From positions 1 through 64,000 of the forward strand of contig DASCOS010000034.1 in NCBI GenBank assembly GCA_036012125.1: a stretch of DNA of 64,000 nt, written 5' to 3'. The notes under the pieces are model-generated. The model did no database searches. It was not told the origin of the DNA and saw only the letters and a program-made list of their open reading frames with translations. Each line of letters opens with the position of its first letter. Within the stretch, counting starts at the first letter, position 1. Shown one piece after another: positions 17,439 to 25,611 of the stretch. Origin of the DNA: Vicinamibacterales bacterium (lineage in GTDB: Bacteria > Acidobacteriota > Vicinamibacteria > Vicinamibacterales > UBA823). The translations under genes and the position numbers were made by a program.

Positions 17439-18617
17439 ATGGTAGCAGGGATGAATCTCGTCGTCGGATTATTGGCCTTCATAACCGGGCTGTCAGTAGG
17501 GTGGTTTCTTGCACAGAAGAAATCCGCTGCTGCTCAACAAGAACGGGAGAGAGCGGCCGAGCAACAGAACACTTTCGTTGAAGAATCACTTAAGCAAATG
17601 AGTACTGCGTTTAAAGGGCTGGCCTTCGAAGCGCTTCAGTTGAACAACCAGCAGTTTCTTCAGAATACCGACGTCAAACTCAAGCCCGTAAATGACGCCC
17701 TTGAGAAGATGCAGGAAGCAACTAGAGCATTGGAACTGAAACGAGACAATGCCTACACGCTCCTGTCTAAACAGATTGGTGACATGCTGGGCGAATCTAC
17801 CAAAATGCGGGAGAGTTCCGAGGAGATGCAGAATCTCCTCAAGGGCTCTAGCCAGGTACGCGGTAACTGGGGAGAATTACTGCTCGAAAGAATCGTCGAG
17901 TTTGCTGGCATGCAGAAACATGTCGACTTTGAGACGCAGTCAAAGCTTTCCGATGGCAGTCGTCCAGACATGGTAATCAAGCTCCCCAAAGATGTTGAAA
18001 TCCCGGTCGATGCAAAATGTCCCCTGACTGCTTTTAAGAATGCTAAGGAGGCCACCAATCTGTCGCAAGCGAAGGAGCTAATGAAAGAGCATGCTAAAGC
18101 GGTTAAGGGACACGTGAAAGAATTAACGCGTCGGAACTATGCTGCGTTGACCCCAGGTGACATCGATTTCACGATCATGTTTATGCCTGGCGATCACTTG
18201 CTGGAAGCCGCCTTGGGAGTGGACCCAGAACTTCAAGATTATGCTTACGAGAACAAGATTCTGATCACCAACCCAGTCACTCTGGTGGCCTTATTGCGAA
18301 CCGTTCGCATTTATTGGCAAAACGATGAAACAAATCGTGATGCACAGAAGATTGCTGATGCGGCCAATGAGTTATATACCCGGATTGAAGTGTGGATGAA
18401 TAATTACGCCGACCTTGGTAAGGCCTTAAATACTGCTGTCACGGCCTACACGAAAACGCGGCAGAGCTATAGGGGGCGACTTGTGCCGTCCGGAAAAAGA
18501 TTGCAAGCGACTAGCCTGACTCTCCGCGACAAGACTCCCTTAGACGACCCCCAGAAGGGCCCGCCCGAGGTGAATCTCATTCCAGATGACGCCTCAACAG
18601 ACAGCGCCCAGGGGTAG
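17439..18617 (+). CDS. rmuC: DNA recombination protein RmuC
   Basis: A 392-residue protein with an N-terminal membrane anchor (LVVGLLAFITGLSVGWFLA), a long coiled coil rich in Gln, Glu and Lys (about 30-140) and the RmuC nuclease-like core. Core marks are VRGNWGELLLERIVEFAGM, SRPDMVIKLP with PVDAKCPLTAFKNA, and IMFMPGDHLLEAAL. RmuC limits inversion at short inverted repeats and is grouped with PD-(D/E)XK-like folds. GGAG lies 8 bases upstream of ATG. AT content is higher than in the flanking genes. The family call is firm. Confidence 0.92.
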   Translation: MVAGMNLVVGLLAFITGLSVGWFLAQKKSAAAQQERERAAEQQNTFVEESLKQMSTAFKGLAFEALQLNNQQFLQNTDVKLKPVNDALEKMQEATRALELKRDNAYTLLSKQIGDMLGESTKMRESSEEMQNLLKGSSQVRGNWGELLLERIVEFAGMQKHVDFETQSKLSDGSRPDMVIKLPKDVEIPVDAKCPLTAFKNAKEATNLSQAKELMKEHAKAVKGHVKELTRRNYAALTPGDIDFTIMFMPGDHLLEAALGVDPELQDYAYENKILITNPVTLVALLRTVRIYWQNDETNRDAQKIADAANELYTRIEVWMNNYADLGKALNTAVTAYTKTRQSYRGRLVPSGKRLQATSLTLRDKTPLDDPQKGPPEVNLIPDDASTDSAQG

Positions 18618-18630
18618 CGCGTGAGCACTC

Positions 18631-19110
18631 CTACAGTTCAACAAAGGTGATGCCGAAGTTTTGAAAGTCCTGTCGGCGTGACCGGTGCAGCTCGGGATAA
18701 CGCGCTCGGAGCTCTTGACCCGCCTCCGAGACTGCGTAGTCATCGCCCACCACATACATCCTGACCTGGCCCTGCAGGTGCATTGAGGCCAGTTCCATCT
18801 GCACGGCTTGCTTAATCTTTCCGCCGGTCCCGGTTGACCCGTAGCCGTGGACCAGCTTCAGCACCTTCACGCGACATGCACGGGCATCCGAGATCTCCCG
18901 TCTCATGTGCCTGAGCGCCTCCTCTACCACGGGAAGCCCTTCCTTTAGATTGACCGTGCGAATTTGCTCTTTCCGAGGAGAGGCGATTGAACCCTTGGTG
19001 GCCTGCGAGGGCTGTGGGGAATTACAGAAGGGACATTGCCACTCTGTGTCCTCAATCTCGTTGCCACAAACGATGCAAGCTTTCACGGTCTTTCCTGGAT
19101 CACGCTTCAA
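18631..19110 (-). CDS. Zinc-ribbon plus Smr-like domain protein
   Basis: The first ~40 residues hold a treble of Cys pairs (CIVCG and CPFCNS), a rubredoxin-like zinc ribbon. Residues ~52-125 resemble the Smr domain of MutS2-type proteins: VNLKEGLPVVEEALRHMRR then VLKLVHGYGSTGTGGKIK, where the HGxG motif is the hallmark. Smr domains cut or bind branched nucleic acids or RNA. The TTG start overlaps the stop of the upstream Dam-type gene (TTGA), which implies translational coupling. A GTG at 19086 with AGGAAAG in front is an alternative start that would keep the whole zinc ribbon. The Smr assignment is moderately confident because the canonical LDLHG is replaced by VNLKEG. Confidence 0.6.
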   Translation of the reverse strand: MKRDPGKTVKACIVCGNEIEDTEWQCPFCNSPQPSQATKGSIASPRKEQIRTVNLKEGLPVVEEALRHMRREISDARACRVKVLKLVHGYGSTGTGGKIKQAVQMELASMHLQGQVRMYVVGDDYAVSEAGQELRARYPELHRSRRQDFQNFGITFVEL

Positions 19111-19919
19111 GGCAACAGCGTAAGATTTCTGGTGGCGAGCACTTCACGAACCGGCTTCCGGTCGCCACTCGCACTGATTCGCCTCGGCGCATCGAGGTAG
19201 CGCACTTCGTACCCGAGCCGGCGATAGAGCGTTCGGATGCGGGGGGTCGCTTGGTTCACCAAAATGACGGGCCCAGGATGCTTAACGAGCCACTCCGCGA
19301 CCCTGACCTGATCATCCCAACTGAACCCATCCTTGGCATAGGACGTAAAGGGCACGTCGTAAGGCGGGTCAGCGTAGACGAAATCCGTCTTACGAAGTTC
19401 GAGTGTGGAAAAATCACGAGTCGTAAACTCCCAAGCTTCAAAGACCTTACGATAGGCCAAAAACTCATTCGCGTAAGAGATGGTCTTGTAGCGACCAAAC
19501 GGCACGTTGAAGACACCCCGTTTGTTGAATCGACAGAGGCCGTTATAGCCAGTTCGATTTAAATAGTAGAACAGTAAGGCCGCCTCACGCGTGTGACTCT
19601 TCCCCGCTTCTAGCAAGGCATTAAAGCGGTCCCGATGCGCGAAAAACATCTCCTTCTCATTCTTCATCGTAATCGCACTTCGGAGACCCTTCTTGACCCA
19701 ACTGTAAAAATTGATGAGATGCGGATTCACATCGTTTAAAAGTGCGCGCCTAGGCCGTAAGCCGAGTGTGACAGCGAGGCCTCCACAGAAAGGTTCCACG
19801 AGGCGATAGTGGCTACATTGGTTCCACAGCGGACGAAGATGCGGCACCTGCCACCGCTTGCCCCCTGCCCACTTCAGAAGCGGTTTCACGACGTGATTCC
19901 TGCTCGCCAACTCGGTCAT
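19107..19919 (-). CDS. DNA adenine methyltransferase, Dam/D12 class
   Basis: The class-D12 N6-adenine methylase signature is complete: KPLLKWAGGKR near the N-terminus (AdoMet binding), VEPFCGGLAVTLGL, LLNDVNPHLINFY, and the catalytic FVYADPPYDVPF (DPPY). The start at 19919 (MTELAS) is chosen because the family begins only a few residues before KPLLKWAGG; an ATG at 20003 would add an arginine-rich extension unlike the family. No ribosome site is obvious. No restriction endonuclease is encoded nearby, so it is an orphan methylase, perhaps GATC-specific as in Dam, though the target cannot be read from sequence. It is followed without a gap by the zinc-ribbon/Smr gene. Confidence 0.87.
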   Translation of the reverse strand: MTELASRNHVVKPLLKWAGGKRWQVPHLRPLWNQCSHYRLVEPFCGGLAVTLGLRPRRALLNDVNPHLINFYSWVKKGLRSAITMKNEKEMFFAHRDRFNALLEAGKSHTREAALLFYYLNRTGYNGLCRFNKRGVFNVPFGRYKTISYANEFLAYRKVFEAWEFTTRDFSTLELRKTDFVYADPPYDVPFTSYAKDGFSWDDQVRVAEWLVKHPGPVILVNQATPRIRTLYRRLGYEVRYLDAPRRISASGDRKPVREVLATRNLTLLP

Positions 19920-20048
19920 GCACTGACTAGTATTCTCGAAATTGGATTTCCGCGCACCAGAGTGCCTTGGCCTGCGCAGAAGAAGGTGACTGAACATGAA
20001 CATCCGGCTTACCGTAAACTGGAGAACGGTCTCTTAAGCGAACCAAGC

Positions 20049-20603
20049 ATGATGCCAGGAAAGAACACGACTCATCTCCCAGTCAGAATCGGTGTGTCGA
20101 GCTGCCTATTAGGAGAAGAAGTCCGCTTTGACGGTGGCCACAAGCGCGACTCCTTTCTTTTGCAGACACTCGGCTCGACGGTCGAGTGGGTCTCGGTATG
20201 TCCGGAAGTTGAGGTCGGCCTCGGCGCGCCCCGCGAAGCGATCCAGCTCATCCGTGATCGGGGAAACCCTAACGTTGTCAGGCTCGTGACGAGACAAACC
20301 GGTGTCGACCTCACGAGGCGTATGCGCGAATACGCGAGACGGCGGGTTCGCGAACTTACCAACGAACGATTAAGTGGGTACATCCTGAAAAAGGACTCGC
20401 CGACCTGCGGGATGGAGCAGGTCAAAGTGTGGCACCACAGAGGGACCAACGAACGGAACGGACGGGGAATCTTCGCGGCTGAACTACTACGCCAATTCCC
20501 GACCATGCCAGTCGAGGACGAGGGGCGTCTTCACGACCCGAAGCTTCTTGAGGCTTTTATCGACCGGGTATTTATGTATCACCGACTCCGAAACTACGAC
20601 TGA
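20049..20603 (+). CDS. DUF523 / TudS-like desulfidase
   Basis: A compact 184-residue protein of the DUF523 family. Its three conserved cysteines are present, Cys19 in GVSSCLLGEEVRFDG, Cys51 in VCPEVEVGLGAPREAI and Cys120 in KKDSPTCGM. In TudS these three bind a [4Fe-4S] cluster that removes sulfur from thiouracil, so thiolated-base detoxification or salvage is the best guess. The start is placed at the ATG-ATG pair because the frame upstream runs over the methylase gene on the other strand and does not resemble the family. It overlaps the convergent PQQ dehydrogenase gene by 10 bases. Confidence 0.8.
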   Translation: MMPGKNTTHLPVRIGVSSCLLGEEVRFDGGHKRDSFLLQTLGSTVEWVSVCPEVEVGLGAPREAIQLIRDRGNPNVVRLVTRQTGVDLTRRMREYARRRVRELTNERLSGYILKKDSPTCGMEQVKVWHHRGTNERNGRGIFAAELLRQFPTMPVEDEGRLHDPKLLEAFIDRVFMYHRLRNYD

Positions 20604-22618
20604 GGTTCGTCCACGAGTGCGAAGGACAGAATGCTGGATGCGGCGGCCACACCAATATACTGTTTTCGGTTAAACATATACGTCATCGGAGACGCCTTCC
20701 ATACCGCGTTAGTCTGAAAGTGCCAGAGTGGGGCTCCGGTACCAGCATCGACCGCCATAAGCGCGCCAGAGTCTTCACCGAAGAACACCAAGCCACCGGC
20801 GGTCGCGAGAGTGCCTCCCCAGGAATTCGCTGGGCCGGTCTGCGGCAGTTCCCACGCGATAGCACCGGTTCGAATATCGATTGCACGAAGAATCTTTTGC
20901 GCGGGGTCACCCGCCGCGTTCCGGGTCGAACCACCGTAATAGGACCGACCAGCCTCCCACTGCTCAGGCGTCCGTGTGTAGACCATGCAGTGCTCCAGAG
21001 TCTGCACGTAATAGAACCCGGTATCTGGATGAAACGACGTGGAAAACCAGTTGGTCGCGCCCTGCACCGCCGGACAGACCGTCGTCCCCTCAGCAGAGGG
21101 TTGTTGTCCAGGATTGAGTTCAGGCCGTCCATCCGAACCGACGCCACTGGCCCAGGTAAGCTTTCGCACGAAGGGCTCCGCCAGCAACAGGGTCCCGTCA
21201 GTTCGGTCGAGGACGTAAAAAAACCCGTTCCGGTTCGCGTGCAGTAGAAGCTTACGGAGTTGCCCATTCCACTTCCGGTCAACGAGCACGGGCGGCTGCT
21301 GCGCATCCCAGTCCCACAAATCGTGCGGCGTGTACTGGTAATGCCAGCGCAACTCGCCGGTCGAGGGGTCAAGCGCAAGAATGGAGTCGGAGTATAAGTT
21401 GTCGCCTAATCGCTCGCTACCGTCGTAGTCTGGACAGGGATTGCCAGTCGGCCAGTAAAGGGTGTCGAGGTCAGGGTCGTAGGTACCGGTGAGCCAGGTG
21501 GCCGCGCACGGGTGCTCAATATCTCTACCGACCCAGGTCTCTGAGCCTGGTTCACCCCGCAGGGGCACGGTCCAAAATCGCCAAGCTTCCCGTCCAGTTT
21601 TGCGGTCAAACGCTGCGAGAAATCCGCGGACCCCTTCATCGCCACCAGAGACACCCGATATCACCAACTCACCCACCATGAGCGGTGCAGAAGTCGCACC
21701 GTAGTTCTCCCGCCAGTCTGCCATCTCGGTGTCCCACAACAACCGACCAGTGAAGCGGTCGAGTGCGATCAGATGCGCGTGGTCCGTGACCATGAACACC
21801 TGACTACCCGAAACAGCAACACCGCGATTAATCCCGGCACCGGCATCACCCGCCACACCTTCCGTGCGTGGACGTTGATAATGCCAAAGTTCACGCCCGG
21901 TACCGGCGTCAAGTGCGTAACACTCGTTGCCGCTCGTTACATACATGATGCCATCGACCACCACGGGCGTGACCTGGAGACGCCCGGTGCCCGGTAGTGT
22001 GAATACCCAATGCGGTGCAAGTCGTGAGACCGTCGTTGGGTTGACCTGGTCAAGGAGACTGTAGCGATTGCCACGAACGTCCCCGTTATAGGTAGGCCAA
22101 TCCACTTCCGACGTCACCCGGCGATAACGCTCACCAGACCGGCGTAGCAGGTGAATGCGCGGTTCATCGCCGCTGGAAAGCACCTGGAGTTCGGTCGAAC
22201 TACGATTGAGGCGATTCCCGACGAGCATGCTGCCATCGACCATCTCAACCGTGACTGGCGGCAACGCGGCATCCACGAGCGGTCGTAACGTTCGTACAAA
22301 GGGAATGAGAGCCCGCAATTCAGGGTCCGTCAACACCACACTAGGCATTCCTTCATCAGGCAAGCCTTCACGAATAAGTGTCGTCAGTTGCTCGTCGGAT
22401 CGCTGTGAGAGGCCCTCCACAATTGAGAGGCCAAACTCTCCTCCTTGGCCGTCAGCGCCGTGGCAACGCGCGCACAGGCGCTCATAGTTTCGGCGGCCAG
22501 CCTCCTGAACAGTGACCGGGGTGATCGAGACTGGCGTGACCTCACCACCCAACTGACCATTGGTTCCCAGACCCAACACCAATAACGCGACACCGAAATT
22601 CGCGACACGGGTATACAT
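20594..22618 (-). CDS. PQQ-dependent dehydrogenase with N-terminal cytochrome c domain
   Basis: A 674-residue periplasmic quinoprotein. A signal peptide is followed by a c-type cytochrome domain (haem site C49ARCH53, with a Met ligand candidate in DEGMPSVV) at about 38-115, then an eight-bladed PQQ propeller with blade motifs such as CYALDAGTGRELWHY, VIALDRFTGRLLW-type and ILALDPSTGELRWHYQ. It probably oxidises alcohols or sugars and passes electrons to its own haem. The cytochrome precedes the propeller, whereas alcohol dehydrogenases of the QH type carry it at the C-terminus. AAAAGGAGGCTC directly before ATG is a strong ribosome site. The substrate is unknown. Confidence 0.88.
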   Translation of the reverse strand: MYTRVANFGVALLVLGLGTNGQLGGEVTPVSITPVTVQEAGRRNYERLCARCHGADGQGGEFGLSIVEGLSQRSDEQLTTLIREGLPDEGMPSVVLTDPELRALIPFVRTLRPLVDAALPPVTVEMVDGSMLVGNRLNRSSTELQVLSSGDEPRIHLLRRSGERYRRVTSEVDWPTYNGDVRGNRYSLLDQVNPTTVSRLAPHWVFTLPGTGRLQVTPVVVDGIMYVTSGNECYALDAGTGRELWHYQRPRTEGVAGDAGAGINRGVAVSGSQVFMVTDHAHLIALDRFTGRLLWDTEMADWRENYGATSAPLMVGELVISGVSGGDEGVRGFLAAFDRKTGREAWRFWTVPLRGEPGSETWVGRDIEHPCAATWLTGTYDPDLDTLYWPTGNPCPDYDGSERLGDNLYSDSILALDPSTGELRWHYQYTPHDLWDWDAQQPPVLVDRKWNGQLRKLLLHANRNGFFYVLDRTDGTLLLAEPFVRKLTWASGVGSDGRPELNPGQQPSAEGTTVCPAVQGATNWFSTSFHPDTGFYYVQTLEHCMVYTRTPEQWEAGRSYYGGSTRNAAGDPAQKILRAIDIRTGAIAWELPQTGPANSWGGTLATAGGLVFFGEDSGALMAVDAGTGAPLWHFQTNAVWKASPMTYMFNRKQYIGVAAASSILSFALVDEPQS

Positions 22619-22756
22619 GAGCCTCCTTTTATACCGACACTCTTCCGATATGGCCAGTCTTCGTTGAAACAGGGACCAGCACCCGAGGAGGCCCTTATGG
22701 CAAACTACAGGTGCGCTTAGGTCACCATGACATGGGCAGGCAGACGGGGTGAAGTC

Positions 22757-23779
22757 ATGACGAAATGGATTGCAGTGAGCATGCTCGTAGGGTTCTGTGG
22801 TGTAAGTGGTTGTATCTCTGAGCCGGAAGAACCGGTGATTGACCCAACGCCTGAGCTAGAGACCAGTGCAGGGTCGATATTAAGAGTGGACCCGGCTCTT
22901 GATGCAATCGTGCCGGTCGACGCCCGCATTGAAAAGCTCCATGCAGGGTTCGCGTTCACCGAGGGTCCAGTGTGGGTGCAGCAGCCAAGTCCGCACTTAC
23001 TATTCAGCGACGTTCGCGGAAACGCGATCTATAAGTGGACACCGAATGGCGACCTGAGCGATTTTATGAATCCGGTCTTCGATGGTGAAGGTCCGTCAGT
23101 GGGGTCCAACGGACTCACCCTCGACCCCGAGGGACGATTGATCCTCATGGAGCATGGAAAGCGACAGGTAACCCGCATTGAATCTGATGGCACCCATACC
23201 GTCCTGGCAGACCGCTACGAGGGTAAGCGACTGAACAGTCCGAATGATGGCGCTTACAGTGCTGACGGTTGGCTCTACTTCACCGACCCTCCTTACGGAC
23301 TACCTCAACAAGACAAAGACCCCGCCAAAGAGTTGGACTTTAGCGGCATATACCGACTGAGCCCGGCGGGCGACCTAGAGTTGCTCAACCGTGAACAGAC
23401 TCGGCCCAATGGCATCGCTTTTTCCCCGGACGGGTCCACGCTTTATGTGGCGAACTCTGACGCCGAACACAAGGTCTGGATGGCCTACAACGTAATGGAT
23501 GACGGCTCACTCGATAGCGGGCGGATCTTTTTCGACGTCACCGCGGAAATAGCTTCCGGTTCACCTGATGGCTTAAAGGTGGACCAGGAAGGACACGTGT
23601 TCGCCACCGGTCCAGGCGGCGTATGGGTGCTAGACCCGACCGGAAAACACCTGGGCACGATCCAGCCCAACGAGGTTCCATCGAATGTGGCCTGGGGTAA
23701 CGACGGCCGTACGCTCTACATGACTGCACGTACTGGGTTATACCGTGTCGCGCTCACCACTCAGGGACTCATGCCCTAG
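22757..23779 (+). CDS. SMP-30/gluconolactonase-like lipoprotein
   Basis: A six-bladed SGL-type propeller. The start at 22757 gives a lipoprotein signal with lipobox GVSGC; the ATG 30 bases upstream would add a basic stretch. Family marks include FAFTEGPVWV, SNGLTLDPEGRLILMEHGKR, LNSPNDGAYSADGWLYFTDP (the Asn/Asp metal-site region), RPNGIAFSPDGSTLYVANS and SPDGLKVDQEGHVFATGPGG. Gluconolactonases hydrolyse sugar lactones, products that the neighbouring PQQ dehydrogenase (divergent, about 140 bases away) could make. That link is inference. Confidence 0.85.
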   Translation: MTKWIAVSMLVGFCGVSGCISEPEEPVIDPTPELETSAGSILRVDPALDAIVPVDARIEKLHAGFAFTEGPVWVQQPSPHLLFSDVRGNAIYKWTPNGDLSDFMNPVFDGEGPSVGSNGLTLDPEGRLILMEHGKRQVTRIESDGTHTVLADRYEGKRLNSPNDGAYSADGWLYFTDPPYGLPQQDKDPAKELDFSGIYRLSPAGDLELLNREQTRPNGIAFSPDGSTLYVANSDAEHKVWMAYNVMDDGSLDSGRIFFDVTAEIASGSPDGLKVDQEGHVFATGPGGVWVLDPTGKHLGTIQPNEVPSNVAWGNDGRTLYMTARTGLYRVALTTQGLMP

Positions 23780-23797
23780 CCCGCATCCGTAGCGCAG

Positions 23798-24673
23798 CTA
23801 GAAATTCACAACAAGCGCGAGTGTATACAGATGGTCCAACTTGTTCAGCTTGGCTAGAGCCGTCTGCCCCGTAAAATTACCGAACGGGTATTGCAACGGA
23901 ACTCCAACGAGAGACGGACGGCTGTCGTAAAGCACCTGCCAGCTCAGCTTCAGTGCGAGAGGACCGCTCACGGCCACCGCCATCGAGTTAGTAAGGTCGA
24001 CTCGGAAATCGGTCCGGTCTTCAAGATTCTCGTCCGCGATAAGGGAACTCTCGAACGCGGTGGTCTCATTGGCTTGATACCGATAGCTCCATGACAGTCG
24101 CACCCCAAAAAATGCGTCGTCGGTCGCAGGATCATCAATGACTTCATCCTGAATCGTATAAGTGAAGGCGTAGTCGGTCTGCAAGGCAACCGTGTCATCG
24201 TCCAGCCAGGTATTACCGATACCAGCTGCAGCAGAATAGCGACTGGCAACACCGGTAAAGGTGTTTCGAGTCCAGCCAGCACCTCCATACAACAGGCCCC
24301 AACGGGACAGCGGATACTCATATCGGCCTCGGGCGAAGTAGTTCTCGGCCGTGGTTCGAGAGGTGGATTCCTTAACGAGGTCGAAGTTGGTTAATGACGG
24401 GCCAACCGCACTCCGCGTGGTCTTCGTGGACGACGCTCGAATCGCACCGCCCTCCAGCAACACCGACCTATCGTCCCAGTTTCGCCTCAGACTGTTACGA
24501 AGCCCAAGGGTCCTAGATGACGCGTTGCCACCCGTGAACACAAAGTTGACATCAGCCGAACCGACCCAACCGCTTTCCTCTTCCTCTGTTTCCTGTCCAG
24601 CAGACAACGGAGCCACACCGGCTAACCAGAGTGCCGTCGCCAATATCAGTCCAGGCCGCAACCACCGCCCCAT
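23798..24673 (-). CDS. DUF481 outer-membrane beta-barrel protein
   Basis: A signal peptide (LILATALWLAGVAPLSAGQ) is followed by a beta-rich protein with alternating strands: GSADVNFVFTGGNASSRTLGLRN is the DUF481 (YdiY-like) opening, then repeated amphipathic strands to the terminal LYTLALVVNF, whose final Phe is the outer-membrane insertion signal. Probably a small barrel of about 12 strands; function unknown. GAGGAGGG lies in front of ATG. It is convergent with the gluconolactonase-like gene, 18 bases apart. Confidence 0.8.
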   Translation of the reverse strand: MGRWLRPGLILATALWLAGVAPLSAGQETEEEESGWVGSADVNFVFTGGNASSRTLGLRNSLRRNWDDRSVLLEGGAIRASSTKTTRSAVGPSLTNFDLVKESTSRTTAENYFARGRYEYPLSRWGLLYGGAGWTRNTFTGVASRYSAAAGIGNTWLDDDTVALQTDYAFTYTIQDEVIDDPATDDAFFGVRLSWSYRYQANETTAFESSLIADENLEDRTDFRVDLTNSMAVAVSGPLALKLSWQVLYDSRPSLVGVPLQYPFGNFTGQTALAKLNKLDHLYTLALVVNF

Positions 24674-24875
24674 CTCAGAACTACCCTCCTCAATAAGGAA
24701 ACATACTGCCCGAGGAACCGCCAGCTCTCTTGAACCGCCACAGAATAGTACAACGCATAATCATGAAAAGCCGGTTAGATTCAGCGCTTTTTCCATGGGG
24801 CACCAAGAGGAACTTAATACCCAGATAGCGTTGGGATGGGTGGCCTACCGCGTCTCCCGTACTCGAATTGGGAGT

Positions 24876-25421
24876 TTACACGCCAAGAAATTCGTCGGGT
24901 ACCGAACTGTCCGCATTTCCTTCCGGGGGCGACGGCATCACGAGCCAAGCCACCAGATAGACGAGAACCCCACCCACAATCACCCCTGGGACAATGGACA
25001 GCACGACCCCGAGAAGACGAACGGCAGTGGGGTCAACCCCGAAATACTCACCGAGTCCACCACAAACACCGCCAATCTTACGGTTGGTCGCAGACTGGGT
25101 TAACTGCCGACCGGGGTCAGCGGGGCCTCGAGCCTGTTCCCCTGGTATGAGGAGCCACGCCACCAGGTAAGCCACGATGCCACCGACCAACGCACCTGGC
25201 ACGATGGTCACGATAGCCAACAGAACTCGAATAACGGTGACGTCGACTTCGAAGTATTCAGCAAGGCCACCACACACACCGGCAATTTTTCGGTTAGTGT
25301 CCGACCGGCGGAGTGGCCGCTCCGTGCCGTGCAACGCAGCAGCACCTCGCTGATCAGCTCCGCAGTTCATACAGAAATTGGCGCCGTCAGGCAGTTCGTG
25401 ATCGCATTCCCCACACGTCAT
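24876..25421 (-). CDS. Zinc-ribbon protein with two tandem PspC domains
   Basis: The N-terminus has a double CxxC zinc ribbon (CGECDHELPDGANFCMNCGA). Two nearly identical PspC domains follow, at about residues 40-93 and 111-170. Each begins NRKI-GVCGGL-EYF-VD and each has one hydrophobic helix ending in YLVAWL. PspC proteins sit in the inner membrane and regulate envelope stress responses. The internal similarity shows a recent domain duplication. No other phage-shock gene is nearby. GAGGATGTC precedes ATG. Confidence 0.85.
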   Translation of the reverse strand: MTCGECDHELPDGANFCMNCGADQRGAAALHGTERPLRRSDTNRKIAGVCGGLAEYFEVDVTVIRVLLAIVTIVPGALVGGIVAYLVAWLLIPGEQARGPADPGRQLTQSATNRKIGGVCGGLGEYFGVDPTAVRLLGVVLSIVPGVIVGGVLVYLVAWLVMPSPPEGNADSSVPDEFLGV

Positions 25422-25611
25422 GACATCCTCTATCGAAGCCTTGATCGAACCTGCCTTTTACCCTACCACAGCTGGCGTTTAACCGTACTCAGGGGAAACA
25501 GTTCAGACTTCAGTTTGACTGGTTGGAACAAACAAGACATCCTTTTACGACCGTCGCCCTGACTTTGACCGTGCGCACGAACGTTAGCCTGCACCGTGGA
25601 CCGTCCTCGCG

